From contig NC_085891.1 in assembly GCF_035222375.1 (NCBI RefSeq), forward strand, positions 1 to 64,000: a DNA stretch of 64,000 bases, read 5' to 3'. The notes beneath the pieces are model-generated. The model was not told where the DNA came from. It ran no database searches and was given only the letters and a program-made list of their open reading frames with translations. Position numbers and translations under genes: made by a program. This document shows, one piece after another, positions 10,525-20,489 of the stretch; the first letter of the stretch is position 1; each line of letters opens with the position of its first letter. Source of the stretch: Podospora pseudocomata. Taxonomy: Eukaryota; Ascomycota; Sordariomycetes; Sordariales; Podosporaceae.

Positions 10525-13500
10525 ATGGATGGTAAACCGTTTTACATTAATTTCGGGATCAATAGCATTTATTACACTAAGGCTTTCGTTGATAGTGGAT
10601 GCCTCTGCTATGCCTCCATCAGTGATGTTCTCGTCAAGCGACTTCGTCTCCCACGCATCCCCATCACTCCTCGAAACCTGGAGCAGGTCAATGTTACGGT
10701 GGAAGGAGCAATTACGCATGTGGCTTATGCGGATACGGATATCGACGGCCATAAAAGAAAAAGGGTATTCTTTTACGTTATCCCAGGCCAAGTCGACGAA
10801 GTGATATTGGGTCGACCTTGGATGGACCTCGAGGATGTGACGATCTCGCCGTCCAGAGGCGAACTGATAATCGGCACTACGGGCTTAAGAGTTAAGGAAA
10901 GAGGACCAAGGGAGGAAAAGAAGTATCCTCTCACACAACAAACAGCCAGTGTTTTTGGGGCGCTAATCAGAAGAGCTCGCCGAACCAAGGCTTGCTCCAA
11001 TCCGAAAAGCAACGACGCAAATATTCGCAGCTAGCCTGGCAGACATTGAGAAGGCATTGGCGCCCAAGAAAAGAAGTGATCCCCGCCAGAAACTGCCAGA
11101 GCACTATCACGACTTCCTTCCGCTCTTCGATCGTACCGAAGCAGACCGCCTACCTCCACACCGGACTGGAATTGACCACGCTATCCCGCTTGAGAAGGAT
11201 GAAAACGGCAAAGAGAAAGTTCCCCCCTGGGGACCGTTATACGGAATGTCCCGAGAGGAGTTGATTGCTCTGCGGAAAACCCTTACCGAGATGCTCGATA
11301 AGAATTTTATACGAGCCAGCAGTTCACCAGCGTCAGCGCCTGTTTTATTCGTGAAGAAACCAGGGGGAGGCCTACGGTTTTGCGTCGATTACCGGGGTCT
11401 CAACGCGATTACCCGCAAGGATAGATATCCTCTTCCTCTGATCAGCGAAACGCTGAGGTCGTTGTCCCAAGCTAAATGGTTCACTAAGCTAGACGTCATC
11501 GCCGCGTTCCACAAGATTCGGATCAAAGAAGGAGACGAATGGAAGACTGCATTTCGTACTAGGTACGGGCTATTCGAATGGCTGGTTACCCCTTCGGCCT
11601 CACAGGAGCACCCGCTACATTCCAGAGGTACATCAACAATACACTACGAGAGTACCTAGACGAATTCTGTTCGGCTTACATCGACGACGTCCTCATTTAC
11701 TCTAGCGGCTCCCTATCCGATCATAGGAAGAAAGTCCGGAAAGTGTTGGAAAAGGTTGCAAACCGCAGGACTACAAGTCGATATAGACAAGTGCGAATTT
11801 GAAGTCAAGAGCGTCAAATATCTTGGATTCATTATCGATGCAGGAAGAGGGATTCGCGTTGACCCAGAAAAGATTAAAGCTGTGGAGCAGTGGCAGCGCC
11901 CTCGTTCTGTCAAAGGAGTACGGAGCTTTATTGGTTTTGCAAATTACTATCGAGCATTTGTGCCCAAGTTCTCGGAGATAGCTCTACCGCTGACGGCTTT
12001 GACCAAAAAGGGGTGTCTTTCAGTTGGACCCCTCAGTGCGAAGAAGCGTTCAAGACACTTAAGACACTTCTGATCAGCGCGCCAGTATTGGCCCAGTGGG
12101 ATCCAGAAAGGAGGACGGTAGTGGAGACAGATTCGTCGGGCTATGCCGTGGGTGGCGCCCTCTCGCAGTATGACGAAGATGGGATCCTTCGCCCAGTCGC
12201 CTTCTTCTCAAAGAAAAACAATCCCGCTGAGTCCAACTACCCGATACATGACAAAAGAACTGTTAGCAGTGGTTAAGTGCCTGGACCAATGGGACGCGGA
12301 GCTCCGGAGCGTAGCTCACTTCGAGATCTGGACTGATCACAAAAACTTGGAATACTTCCAGAAGAAACGACAGCTGAGCGAGCGGCAGGTACGGTGGGCA
12401 GAGATATTGGCTCGTTATAACTTCACGCTCAAGTACCGACCTGGAACAGATGCTGTGGTGCCGGACGCTTTGTCAAGGAGAGAACAGGACCTACCGGTAT
12501 CGAGCCAAGACGACCGACTTACTGGGAGATGCTTCCAGTTACTTAGGCCCGCGAGGAATAAGAGTCTTAAGATCAATCGGGCCGCCTTGGTTAGAAAGGG
12601 AGCAACCACCAGAGTAAGCTCTGGCTTCGTTAAGGGCGGAGATCAGGATCAGGAGTTAGACGACCCCGCGGATAAATCGGACCCCCCGGAGAACCCCTTT
12701 TCCGAGGAGCCTTTGAAAAGCCTATGGGACCAAGGATTGAAGCCAACAACCGCTACTGGCTGATCAGACGCATGGTTTTGGACGGAGAACGCCAACTGCC
12801 CCCAGAGTGGGGGCTACCAATATCTATTGCGGAATGTTCTATCGACGAAGGAAAACGCTTGTGTTGGAGGGACCGAATCTGGCTACCTCACTTTGAACCG
12901 CTTCGCACCCGGGTTATTCAAGAAACGCACGACTCCGTGCTGGCTGGTCACCCTGGAAGGGATATGACGAAGACCCTTATCAGCCGAAAGTTTACCTGGC
13001 CGGGCCTGAGCCAGGATGTGAGGAGATTCCTGAGGAACTGTGACGTTTGTGGAAGGACAGCTGTATGGCGGGAAAAACGAAGAGGATTATTGAAGCCCCT
13101 CCCATTCCCCGATCGGATCTGGTCAGAGCTTTCTATTGACTTTGTTTCCGGATTACCCCCATCGGGCCCTGACAGAACAACCGAGATTATGGTAGTCACA
13201 GATAGACTGTCCAAGAATGTGATCTTCGAACCTATGGCATCTACGACAGCAGACGCAATAGCAGATCGTCTCATCCGCTGCTTGATCCGACACCATGGCC
13301 TGCCGAGGGCCATCGTCTCAGATAGAGGACCCCAGTTCGTGAGCCATATGTGGGCTAGGATATGCAACCTACTTCGGATCACACGACGACTATCGACAGC
13401 GAATCATCCGGAAACAGACGGAGCCACTGAGCGGATGAACCAAGTCCTTGAAGAATACTTACGCTCCTACACAACCTATTGGCAAGACGACTGGGCTGCA

Positions 13501-14217
13501 CTTCTCCCGATGGCCATGCTAGCGATTAATAACCGCAATGCAACCTCGACCGGCATCAGCCCCTTCTTTATGACCCACGGTTACCATGATGTTGATCTCC
13601 TGGGCCTAGTCGATGCAAAAGAGCCCCTAAGGACTACAGGGAAGTCACCAATTGCTCAGGGAGAAGCTTTTGTAGCCCGGCTACGGGAAGCAACAGAAGT
13701 AGCTCAAGCAACAATGGCCTCAGCTCAAGAACGTCAGGAAGAGTACGCCAATAGAGCTCGTCAGATAGCTGAACAATTCCGTGTTGGGGACAAGGTATGG
13801 CTACGATTAAAGCATATCAAGACAGATAGACCCTCGGCGAAACTCGATTGGCTAAACGCTAAGTATACTGTCACTGAGCTGATCGGCTCCCATGCTTGTC
13901 GGTTGGATACTCCACCGGGGATTCATAACGTCTTCCACGTTATGCTATTAAAAAGGGCAGCGGAAGACCCTCTACCATCACAACAACAGGACGACACTCA
14001 GCCCCCAGCGCTGATCGGAAGCAACGACGATGGAGAAGGAGAAGCGGAGTGGCAAGTCGAGGAGATCTTGGAGGCAAAGAAGGTGAGAGGAAGGACAAGG
14101 CTCCTAGTGAAATGGTCTGGCTATGCTAAGCCTACATGGGAGCCCCTAAGTAATTTCGAGGAAACGGAGGCGTTGGATATATTTGAGGAGAAGCATGGAA
14201 AGATCTCTCCCCCCTGA
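10525..14217 (+). mobile_element. Pol region of element B (PR, RT, RH, IN, chromodomain)
   Basis: A protease-like domain with a DSG active-site triad lies near 10590. Reverse transcriptase covers about 11230-11850, with a CVDYRGLN block near 11385 and YIDDVLIYS near 11680. RNase H is at about 12120-12480 ([21 protein letters not shown]). Integrase and a C-terminal chromodomain occupy one long open stretch, 12724-14217. It has an HHCC finger (about 12940-13060), DDE-core signatures (LSIDFVSGLP, IVSDRGPQF, DGATERMNQ) and a chromodomain at about 14050-14180 (WQVEEILEAKKV, LLVKWSGYAKPTWEPL). Fossil; total breaks as given for the element. Confidence 0.87.
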
Positions 14218-14245
14218 TCGGGCACCTTGGGAGAGGAGGGGGTAT

Positions 14246-14483
14246 TGTAACAGGCTGAGCCTGGCATGGACCTCGGCAACCCTCGGCCCTGGTGAAGCTA
14301 TTCCCAGAACGCACAGACCACTACTCCAGAACCTTCTATCACCGCGCACTGGCCAACACCCTCAGCCATACCAGAGGCTCATGTCGACAAACCTTCTATT
14401 CCCCTTTTCCTTTTCTTCTTCAAGTTCGGTGTACTCGTAGAGTCGTCACCAGATAGTTGTAATACACTCCTGGAACCGTTACA
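14246..14483 (+). repeat. 3' LTR of element B
   Basis: The 238-bp partner of the LTR at 8870. It is preceded by the purine tract GAGAGGAGGGGGTAT. Confidence 0.93.
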
Positions 14484-14689
14484 GTATATATAGACCTCCC
14501 CTAAGTCGTGCTCAGTCTGATCAGTACCCTGATCACACTGATCGCCCTGCTCAGTCTGATCAGTGTCCTGATTACACTGATCAGTCTTCCTGTACTATGA
14601 TTGGCTCTCCTGGGTGTTTCCCCGACTAGTCCCTGCTCCCGTGGTTCCATAACCAATCGTATTCCCGTCCATATACCAGGGTTGTGACA
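14484..14689 (-). repeat. Partial LTR of a further element (D)
   Basis: Read on the minus strand it starts TGTCACAACCC, a typical LTR start. It carries repeated TGATCAG/CTCAGT units like those in the element A LTRs, and reaches a TATA-like TATATATA where it abuts element B. It is inferred to be an LTR truncated by, or joined to, element B. Confidence 0.5.
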
Positions 14690-14693
14690 TAGG

Positions 14694-15158
14694 TGTTACA
14701 ACCTGCACCAGAAATGGATACAGACTGCAAGGCAGTACGCCAGAGGTGAATATGACAGGATAATCGAAGGTTGTGGCAAGCGTCTCAGACATGGGTTCAC
14801 TGTCAACAACAGGTTGTTCTAACAAAGAGCTACTGAAAGTAGATTGTAGACAAATGAACTTGAATTGCTTGCATGAGGAATCAGATTCCTCGACACGGGG
14901 AGCGCCCGGCGCTCACCCCTATTTATGTCAAGCTATCTACATATATTTCTGAAGTATCTTTGTACCTTGCTCAGTGTGCTCAGTGTGCTCAGTGGTCTTG
15001 GCGCACTGAGCAGACTGAGCAGACTGAGCAACTCCTGATTGGTTGCACGAGGGCTTGTGGGTCTTTCCATCCCTGGCCCAATGATTGGCTGAGGTGCCCA
15101 GCACCTCGGGTACCACCCAGTGGTTCCTGTATAGGGGTATTACGCTTGGGACGTAACA
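14694..15158 (-). repeat. Solo LTR of the element A family, inverted
   Basis: A complete 465-bp LTR in reverse orientation. It is flanked on both sides by the perfect 5-bp duplication ATAGG (14689-14693 and 15159-15163), so this is a genuine insertion later reduced to a solo LTR by recombination. At its 5' end it is closer to the element A 5' LTR, but its hairpin has three units per arm (about 14967-14995 and 15003-15031) as in the 3' LTR, so it comes from another copy. Confidence 0.92.
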
Positions 15159-15163
15159 ATAGG

Positions 15164-15615
15164 GCCTAGTACTTAACTAGCACCTAAGTAAACTAGTACT
15201 ATAGTTACCACCGCAATAGTATGGATATATAAGGGGATGCGTCCATAAGATAAAAGGGGTGCGTGTGGATAAAGTCCCTTCTTTGGTTTCATCCATCAAC
15301 CTCTACTCCTCTTCAGTCTTCCTCTCATTTATATTGCACCGGCTAATCAACTCAACTCAGACTTCTCAGATCGTCCATCCATTAATCCCAGCAGCAGACC
15401 TATTGTCCCGGATATGTTCATCTTGATCATGCCGAAATAAAACATATTTTTCCCACCAATACCAACACCGCATCTCTTCCCGGCATAGTGCTACCATGCT
15501 CCGTCGATCATAATGGACCCCATTGCGACCTTGCTTGACTGCCGGCAGTTTGCACAAAAGCCGCTTGTACGTCCAAGTCTTCTGTTGCTTATCCATTCAT
15601 TCATGCTAGTCCGTC
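15164..15615 (+). promoter_or_regulatory. Upstream region of the galactanase gene
   Basis: This is the host sequence between the transposon nest and the first gene. A TATA-like TATATAAGG lies at 15226-15234, about 390 bp before the ATG, and a CT-rich stretch (about 15290-15340) follows, as in many fungal leaders. A short upstream ATG lies at 15603. Transcription start is inferred. The solo LTR ends less than 70 bp from the TATA-like site. Confidence 0.35.
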
Positions 15616-17027
15616 ATGCGTCTCCTACTTCTTTCTTTGGGCGCGACGATTGCGTCTCTCGCCTCGGCCTCGTTGCAGATTGTTCCGGGTGGCACATGGA
15701 CTACACCAAATGGCGAACATCTTCAAGCTCACGGGGCTGGTCTCATTGTTGACAATGGCACATACTACATGATTGGAGAGGACAAGAGCGGGGGACACTC
15801 ATTCTCCAACGTCAACTGCTACTCGTCCACTGACCTGGTGCAATGGACGCTCGTCGGTGCTCTTCTGACACGTCAAGCATCCGGTGACCTCGGTCCAAAT
15901 CGTGTTGTTGAAAGACCAAAGGTAGTCTACAATGACCGCACTCGAAAGTATGTGCTCTGGATGCACATGGACAGCAGCAATTACGGTGAAGCCAGAGTCG
16001 CCGTTGCCACTGGAGACTCGGTGTGTGGGAGGTACCAATATATCAGGAGTTTCCAACCACTTGGACGAGAAAGCAGAGACATGGGTCTTTTCAAGGATGA
16101 CGATGGCAAAGGGTACCTGTTAACCGAAGATGTGAGTTCGTACTCCCAGGCCTCTCATGCAGCAGCTTACTCAGACAAACACAGAGGAAACATGGACTTC
16201 GAATCGTCGCACTTTCCGATGACTATCTTACTCCCACGACGGACGTATTTTCCTGGCGCCTGGAAGGTGGAAATCGTGTGGAAGCTCCTGCCATGATCAA
16301 ACTTGGACGAACCTACTTCATGTTTGCTTCAATGATGACGGGATGGGACGCCAACGAGAACCAGTACACCACCTCCACCTCTCTGTCTGGCGGCTGGTCT
16401 GCGTGGAGAAAGTTTGCCGATAGCGGATCCAAGACCTACAACTCCCAAACGACATACATTCTCAAGACAAGCGAGTCTAGTGCTATCTACCTCGGCGATC
16501 GGTGGATGAAAGACAACTTGATGGCGAGCACGTATATCTGGCTCCCACTGAGTATCAGTGGAACTACCGTTACCATGAAGAACTTTGTTAGCTGGGTCCC
16601 CGGCTCACCTGGATTCTCCGCATGGCAAAATCCTCCTGCAGAAACATCATACGAAGGAGAAAAGGCAGTGTATGGCGGAAAAGCAAGGAATGTAGATTGC
16701 TCGACCTGTTCTGGCAAAGTGACGGCTGGATACATTGGCGGCCCAGACCGGGGTAGCGTCACATTCAACAACATTCGCAGCGACATCGACGGCTTGACTA
16801 CAATTCGGATCAAGTTCCTCAACGGAGACAGCAGCCCGCGGTATGCCAACGTTCGGGTTAATGGCGACGGGGGGAGAAAGATTGCCTTCCTACCAGCAAA
16901 GGGAGACCCGGCTTCCAGTACCCTTCACGCCAACTTGAGACGCGGTTCGAGTAACACAATTGTCATTGAGGGATTTGGGAATGGCTGGGGACCAGATGTG
17001 GATCGGTTGATGGTTCCAGTGCAGTAG
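15616..17027 (+). CDS. Exo-beta-1,3-galactanase, GH43 (subfamily 24-like) with CBM35
   Basis: Predicted 452-aa secreted enzyme that releases galactose from beta-1,3-galactan backbones of arabinogalactan. Exons are 15616-16131 and 16185-17027, with a 53-bp GTGAGT...CAG intron. The splice restores EDRKHGLRI, which fits the family. A signal peptide (about residues 1-19) precedes a five-bladed GH43 domain with GEDKSGG, NRVVERPKV (conserved Glu), VEAPAM (general acid Glu) and TYNSQTTY, whose Gln matches the residue that replaces the usual Asp base in this subfamily. A CBM35-type module (SYEGE...GGKA...GYIGG...DRLMV) fills about residues 320-452. The order and length match the characterised Phanerochaete 1,3Gal43A type, from memory. 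Its neighbour upstream is the transposon nest. Confidence 0.88.
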
Positions 17028-17153
17028 ATTATCAGACCTCCCTTGTTCTACGAATGCTTATGTAGATTACCTATCCCCAACACAGACGACATCTTGTACC
17101 TCACTAAATTTGTCTGATCATGCCATCGGCCTTCCATCTCCGTGGTGGCTGGC

Positions 17154-17814
17154 CTAGGCCAAGGTTCTGGCCAAAGCGCGGACCTGTTCGTGCAGTTGAG
17201 ACTCCCTAGGCGAGTTTTTCAAAACCTTCTCCAACAAATGGTTGACCTGCAGGCCTGCAGCCCGCGGAGGATTGCCCTGGGCAGTCTGGATTCTCGAGAT
17301 TTGGAATTGAAGAAAGAACTTGGGGACTTTGATCGCCAAATTCCCGTTGACGCTTCTGATGCCAGCTTCGGTAGCGATGTAGACGTCCAACTGTCGCTGG
17401 AATTGTGCGAGGTTGGCGGAACGAAGTGGTGTCGGAGTCGCGAATCTGCTAAGGGCAAACTGCAACGGGGCTTGAGAAGAGGTGGCAAAGTTGATGGAAG
17501 AGAAGGAGACGCCATCAGAGGTTACATCGGGAACGTTGGATAATGTTCGGCGACTATTGTTGCAGGTGATGCGTGGACGGAGCTGGTTGACAAAGTCTGA
17601 TGTTTCCTTGGGGAGAACGGTGTTGCCGATTATAAAACAAGCACTGCCAGCTTGTCTAGAGCTGAGCTCGGAAGCCGCTGGAATGGGAAGATCGGAGACG
17701 ATGGGAGCTGTTTGTTATTGTGTTAGCTAAGGGGCTTTTTCAGATGCAATCCATCTTCAACGTACCGGCAGAGACGAGCCCAGCTCCAATAGCAAGAAGA
17801 CCGAAGAATCTCAT
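17154..17814 (-). CDS. Small secreted protein of unknown function
   Basis: Two exons, 17814-17766 and 17707-17154, with a 58-bp GTACGT...CAG intron, give a 200-aa protein. The N-terminus (MRFFGLLAIGAGLVSAAPIV) is a clear signal peptide. The intron falls just at its end, as is common in fungal secreted proteins. The mature part has only two cysteines, is rich in Ser, Gln and Arg, and shows no motif I recognise. It is convergent with the galactanase gene, 126 bp away. The start was chosen because the signal peptide begins there. Confidence 0.7.
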
Positions 17815-18247
17815 TGTTGCGATTCGGTGTTGACGAATGTGAGAAGTTGCAAAGTAAACAAATACAACAAACAAATTGAATAGGACGCAAGCGCCGGGAT
17901 TTTGAAGAAACAAACAAAAAAATCGAGTCAAAAAGAACAATGCAGCCAGCCACAGTGAGGATCAGATCTACAATCGGGGCAGATCAAGCATCCTAAATAC
18001 AATCTTAACCCTGTGTCTCGGTGGAGCCATTCAACCCGACGACGAGAACCCAAACTCTGGCTCACGCGCCAATGCCACCGGAGCAGTCTCCAACAAGTCT
18101 AGCGCTGTACTCTGAGCCCCAGACAGGGGTCGGTTCAGGGGTTTTGGCGATGACCTCAAACTTTTGCGGGGCCGTTTCATCCCTTCTTCCCCTTTTGCTT
18201 CCAGAAATACCACCATAACAACTTCGTAAACGATTCCTGCATGAAGT
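17815..18247. other. Intergenic, promoter side of the small secreted gene
   Basis: A 433-bp gap between two minus-strand genes. It includes A-rich runs near 17905-17940 and no convincing coding sequence. Confidence 0.5.
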
Positions 18248-19161
18248 TCAGATAGTGAAAAGGGGAACCCATTGAAACACAAAGTAGACCCAAAACAGCG
18301 CGTTTTTGCCTTGGCGAGGTTGGCCCAGTGTGTTGCCAGTGACGATCACGGGCCCATAGTCAGCAAGCCAAAACCACCCCAACGTGCACACCAGACCGGC
18401 GAAGAAAAAGACGTAGACGCTGAATGGTTTTATCCCTCCCGTCTTAGGTGTGCTGCTGCGACACATTAAAAAGAACGAGACGACAGCAATCACACCTCCT
18501 CCGATTCCCATCACGGCGATAATGATGATGCCAGGATCAGACCACTGCCATTCGGAATCATCAATGCGCTTGCTACCTGATATTATTCATTAGCGAATGA
18601 ACCATCAAAAGGACAACAAGGAAAGGGAAGCCTACCCGTCATATGAGCAAGCATTTGACTCGACAACAAGCCAGCAACGCACAGAACGCAAATCCAGCCA
18701 GCCAATTGAACCATCAAACCCCTCCTTTCTCTATTAAAATATCGCTGAATTATAACTGCGTCCATGACCAAGCCAAATATTATGTGCATGGCTAAGAGCA
18801 TCACCAACGCACGCGATTCTCGAACTTCGGACGCGTTGAGAGCGGCGAGAGTGACTGTCACGATTGCCATGCAGCTGGTGACAATGACATCGATGAGGTG
18901 TTGACTGAGGTACTTCCACGGCATCAAGGGTATGCGGCCAAAAAGGTGACAGACTAGAGTGTACACCATAATGATGTGGGAAATGGCACCGAGAACGCCA
19001 TACGGGACGTTGTACTGGTCAAAGAGCTGCTCAATTTGGGGATCAAAGTCTCCCCGAGGTCCATCGTTTCGAATGTCGAGAGGGAATGCCGAGGCGATTG
19101 AAAGAAACGATCCAAACACCAGAATCTTTGCGAGGATAGCCTTCCAAGTAAACAAAAACAT
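18248..19161 (-). CDS. Signal-peptide plus seven-helix membrane protein, unknown
   Basis: Two exons, 19161-18636 and 18576-18248, split by a 59-bp intron, give 284 aa. Residues 1-25 form a signal peptide ending in ASA. An ectodomain of about 25 residues with a DIRNDGPRGDFDPQ stretch follows, then seven hydrophobic segments at roughly 53-75, 87-107, 117-137, 150-168, 188-210, 222-243 and 262-281. Short charged loops separate them (for example RYFNRERRG). A cleaved signal plus seven helices is receptor-like in layout, but I see no known GPCR motif. It could equally be a transporter-like or structural membrane protein. The splice joins MTG to SKRIDD in frame. Confidence 0.75.
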
Positions 19162-20489
19162 GATGACGGGTCGCTGATATTCGGGGTGGCATCAGGAGGC
19201 GGACTGGAACTGTCTGTGCTCACATACCTTTGGTATCTGAATTTGTTGACAATCAGACATTATTGAACATTTGTCTCCCCTGAATCTTCATTGGAAAGTG
19301 CCTTTCCAAATTTAAAGTTCGGTTTCACTTGAGCTCAGCGCGCTTATTTTTCCCTTTTCCATTTGTGCGTTGAGTTGTGGCTTGTATTTATTGAGCTTGG
19401 CGTCCTATGCGCTACCTGAGCCAACCACAATTCGACCACACTATTGTTAGAGTTACGTTTACATTGATTCAAAGCTGGTATTCTGGCTTCTTTGTGCATT
19501 ATGTGGTGGAAGAGATTGAGTTATGAAGCCCAATGCCACAATTGTCCAGATGTATCCCCTATCGGTGATATATTTCCAGTACATAGAAGGATGTGAGCCT
19601 TCTTCTTGTTTGGCCATTTTATATATCATTTGAAGCATTGAAATATCTCCGAATGGATCATGTCTTGTTATTATGATAGGCACGCTGAATTGTCTGAGAA
19701 TCAGGTACTTGCCATCCTAGTTCCAGAGCCTTGCCGGATAACCAGATCTTAACCAGCATTCTCTTTGCCAACAGACCACAAAAGCATGCCGAAGTCGCGA
19801 TGAAACCCATCTTTAAAACTTCAGCTACCGAGGACGTTGGTGGAATCAGGTATGCCCCCTTGTCATCAAGTGATTTCTCGTGTGCGGAAATGTGCAACGA
19901 CTACAACTCCAAAAGTAGCTTAACAATAAAATTGAGACTTGACTTCCTATTCGCTGCCTCCAAAAACGATGGATGACGTGAATGACAAATGTGCGTGCAC
20001 AAGCACGTGCCGTGCCTCTCAACATTGGGATGACGCATTGCGTGCAACCCAAGATCGCAGCGGGGTAAGAATGCTACGTCGATTGTTTATCAACCAGCAA
20101 CCACAGAAGCTGTTGGTTGGACTGTTCTCCTCTACTTCCCCTCTGATCCGGTTGGCTGGAACGCCGCAATAGGAAGGTCCAAGAAATATTTCATCTTGAT
20201 CATGGCAGCCCACGCCATGGCATCATTCGTCATCTTGCCCCAGACTGGAAGCTGGCTTGTAGCTGCGTCTTGCAGCATCACAAGAGTCCGGTCCGTCCAC
20301 TCAGATTAACTCACCAACGGTGACAAGGACCAAGTCTGGGATGGTTGATTTCGACAACATGCAATACATCACATCTCGCGGCAACTGGCATGCAATGCTG
20401 CAGCTCTGTTGGGAGGCTTCCGGGCGATATATCATGACTGGCTTCTCCCACCGCCCTGGACTTGGGTCTTGTTCCGCAGTCGCTCTGTC
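19162..20489. other. Intergenic, divergent promoters
   Basis: A 1.3-kb gap between a minus-strand membrane-protein gene and the plus-strand peptidase gene. Short minus-strand frames at 19459-20052 include a hydrophobic piece (MGFIATSACFCGLLAKRML), but no good start, splice pattern or family can be given. A decayed gene is possible. Confidence 0.35.

Larger units (their letters stand above)
8870..14483 (+). mobile_element. Gypsy chromovirus, element B, full length and young
   Basis: The element is bounded by 238-bp direct LTRs (8870-9107 and 14246-14483) that look identical base for base. They begin TGTAACAGG and end CCGTTACA. The internal order is Gag, protease, RT, RNase H, integrase, chromodomain, purine tract (about 14229-14245). 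Identical LTRs point to a very recent insertion. The coding region nevertheless shows roughly half a dozen frame interruptions, so the copy looks non-autonomous and may have been mobilised in trans. The flanking pentamers CTACA and GTATA do not match. It is a different chromovirus family from A: LTR and protein sequences are clearly distinct. Confidence 0.93.

Noticed and set aside
19459-20052. Minus-strand frames with a hydrophobic segment
   Set aside because: No start or intron set joins them convincingly; left as intergenic.
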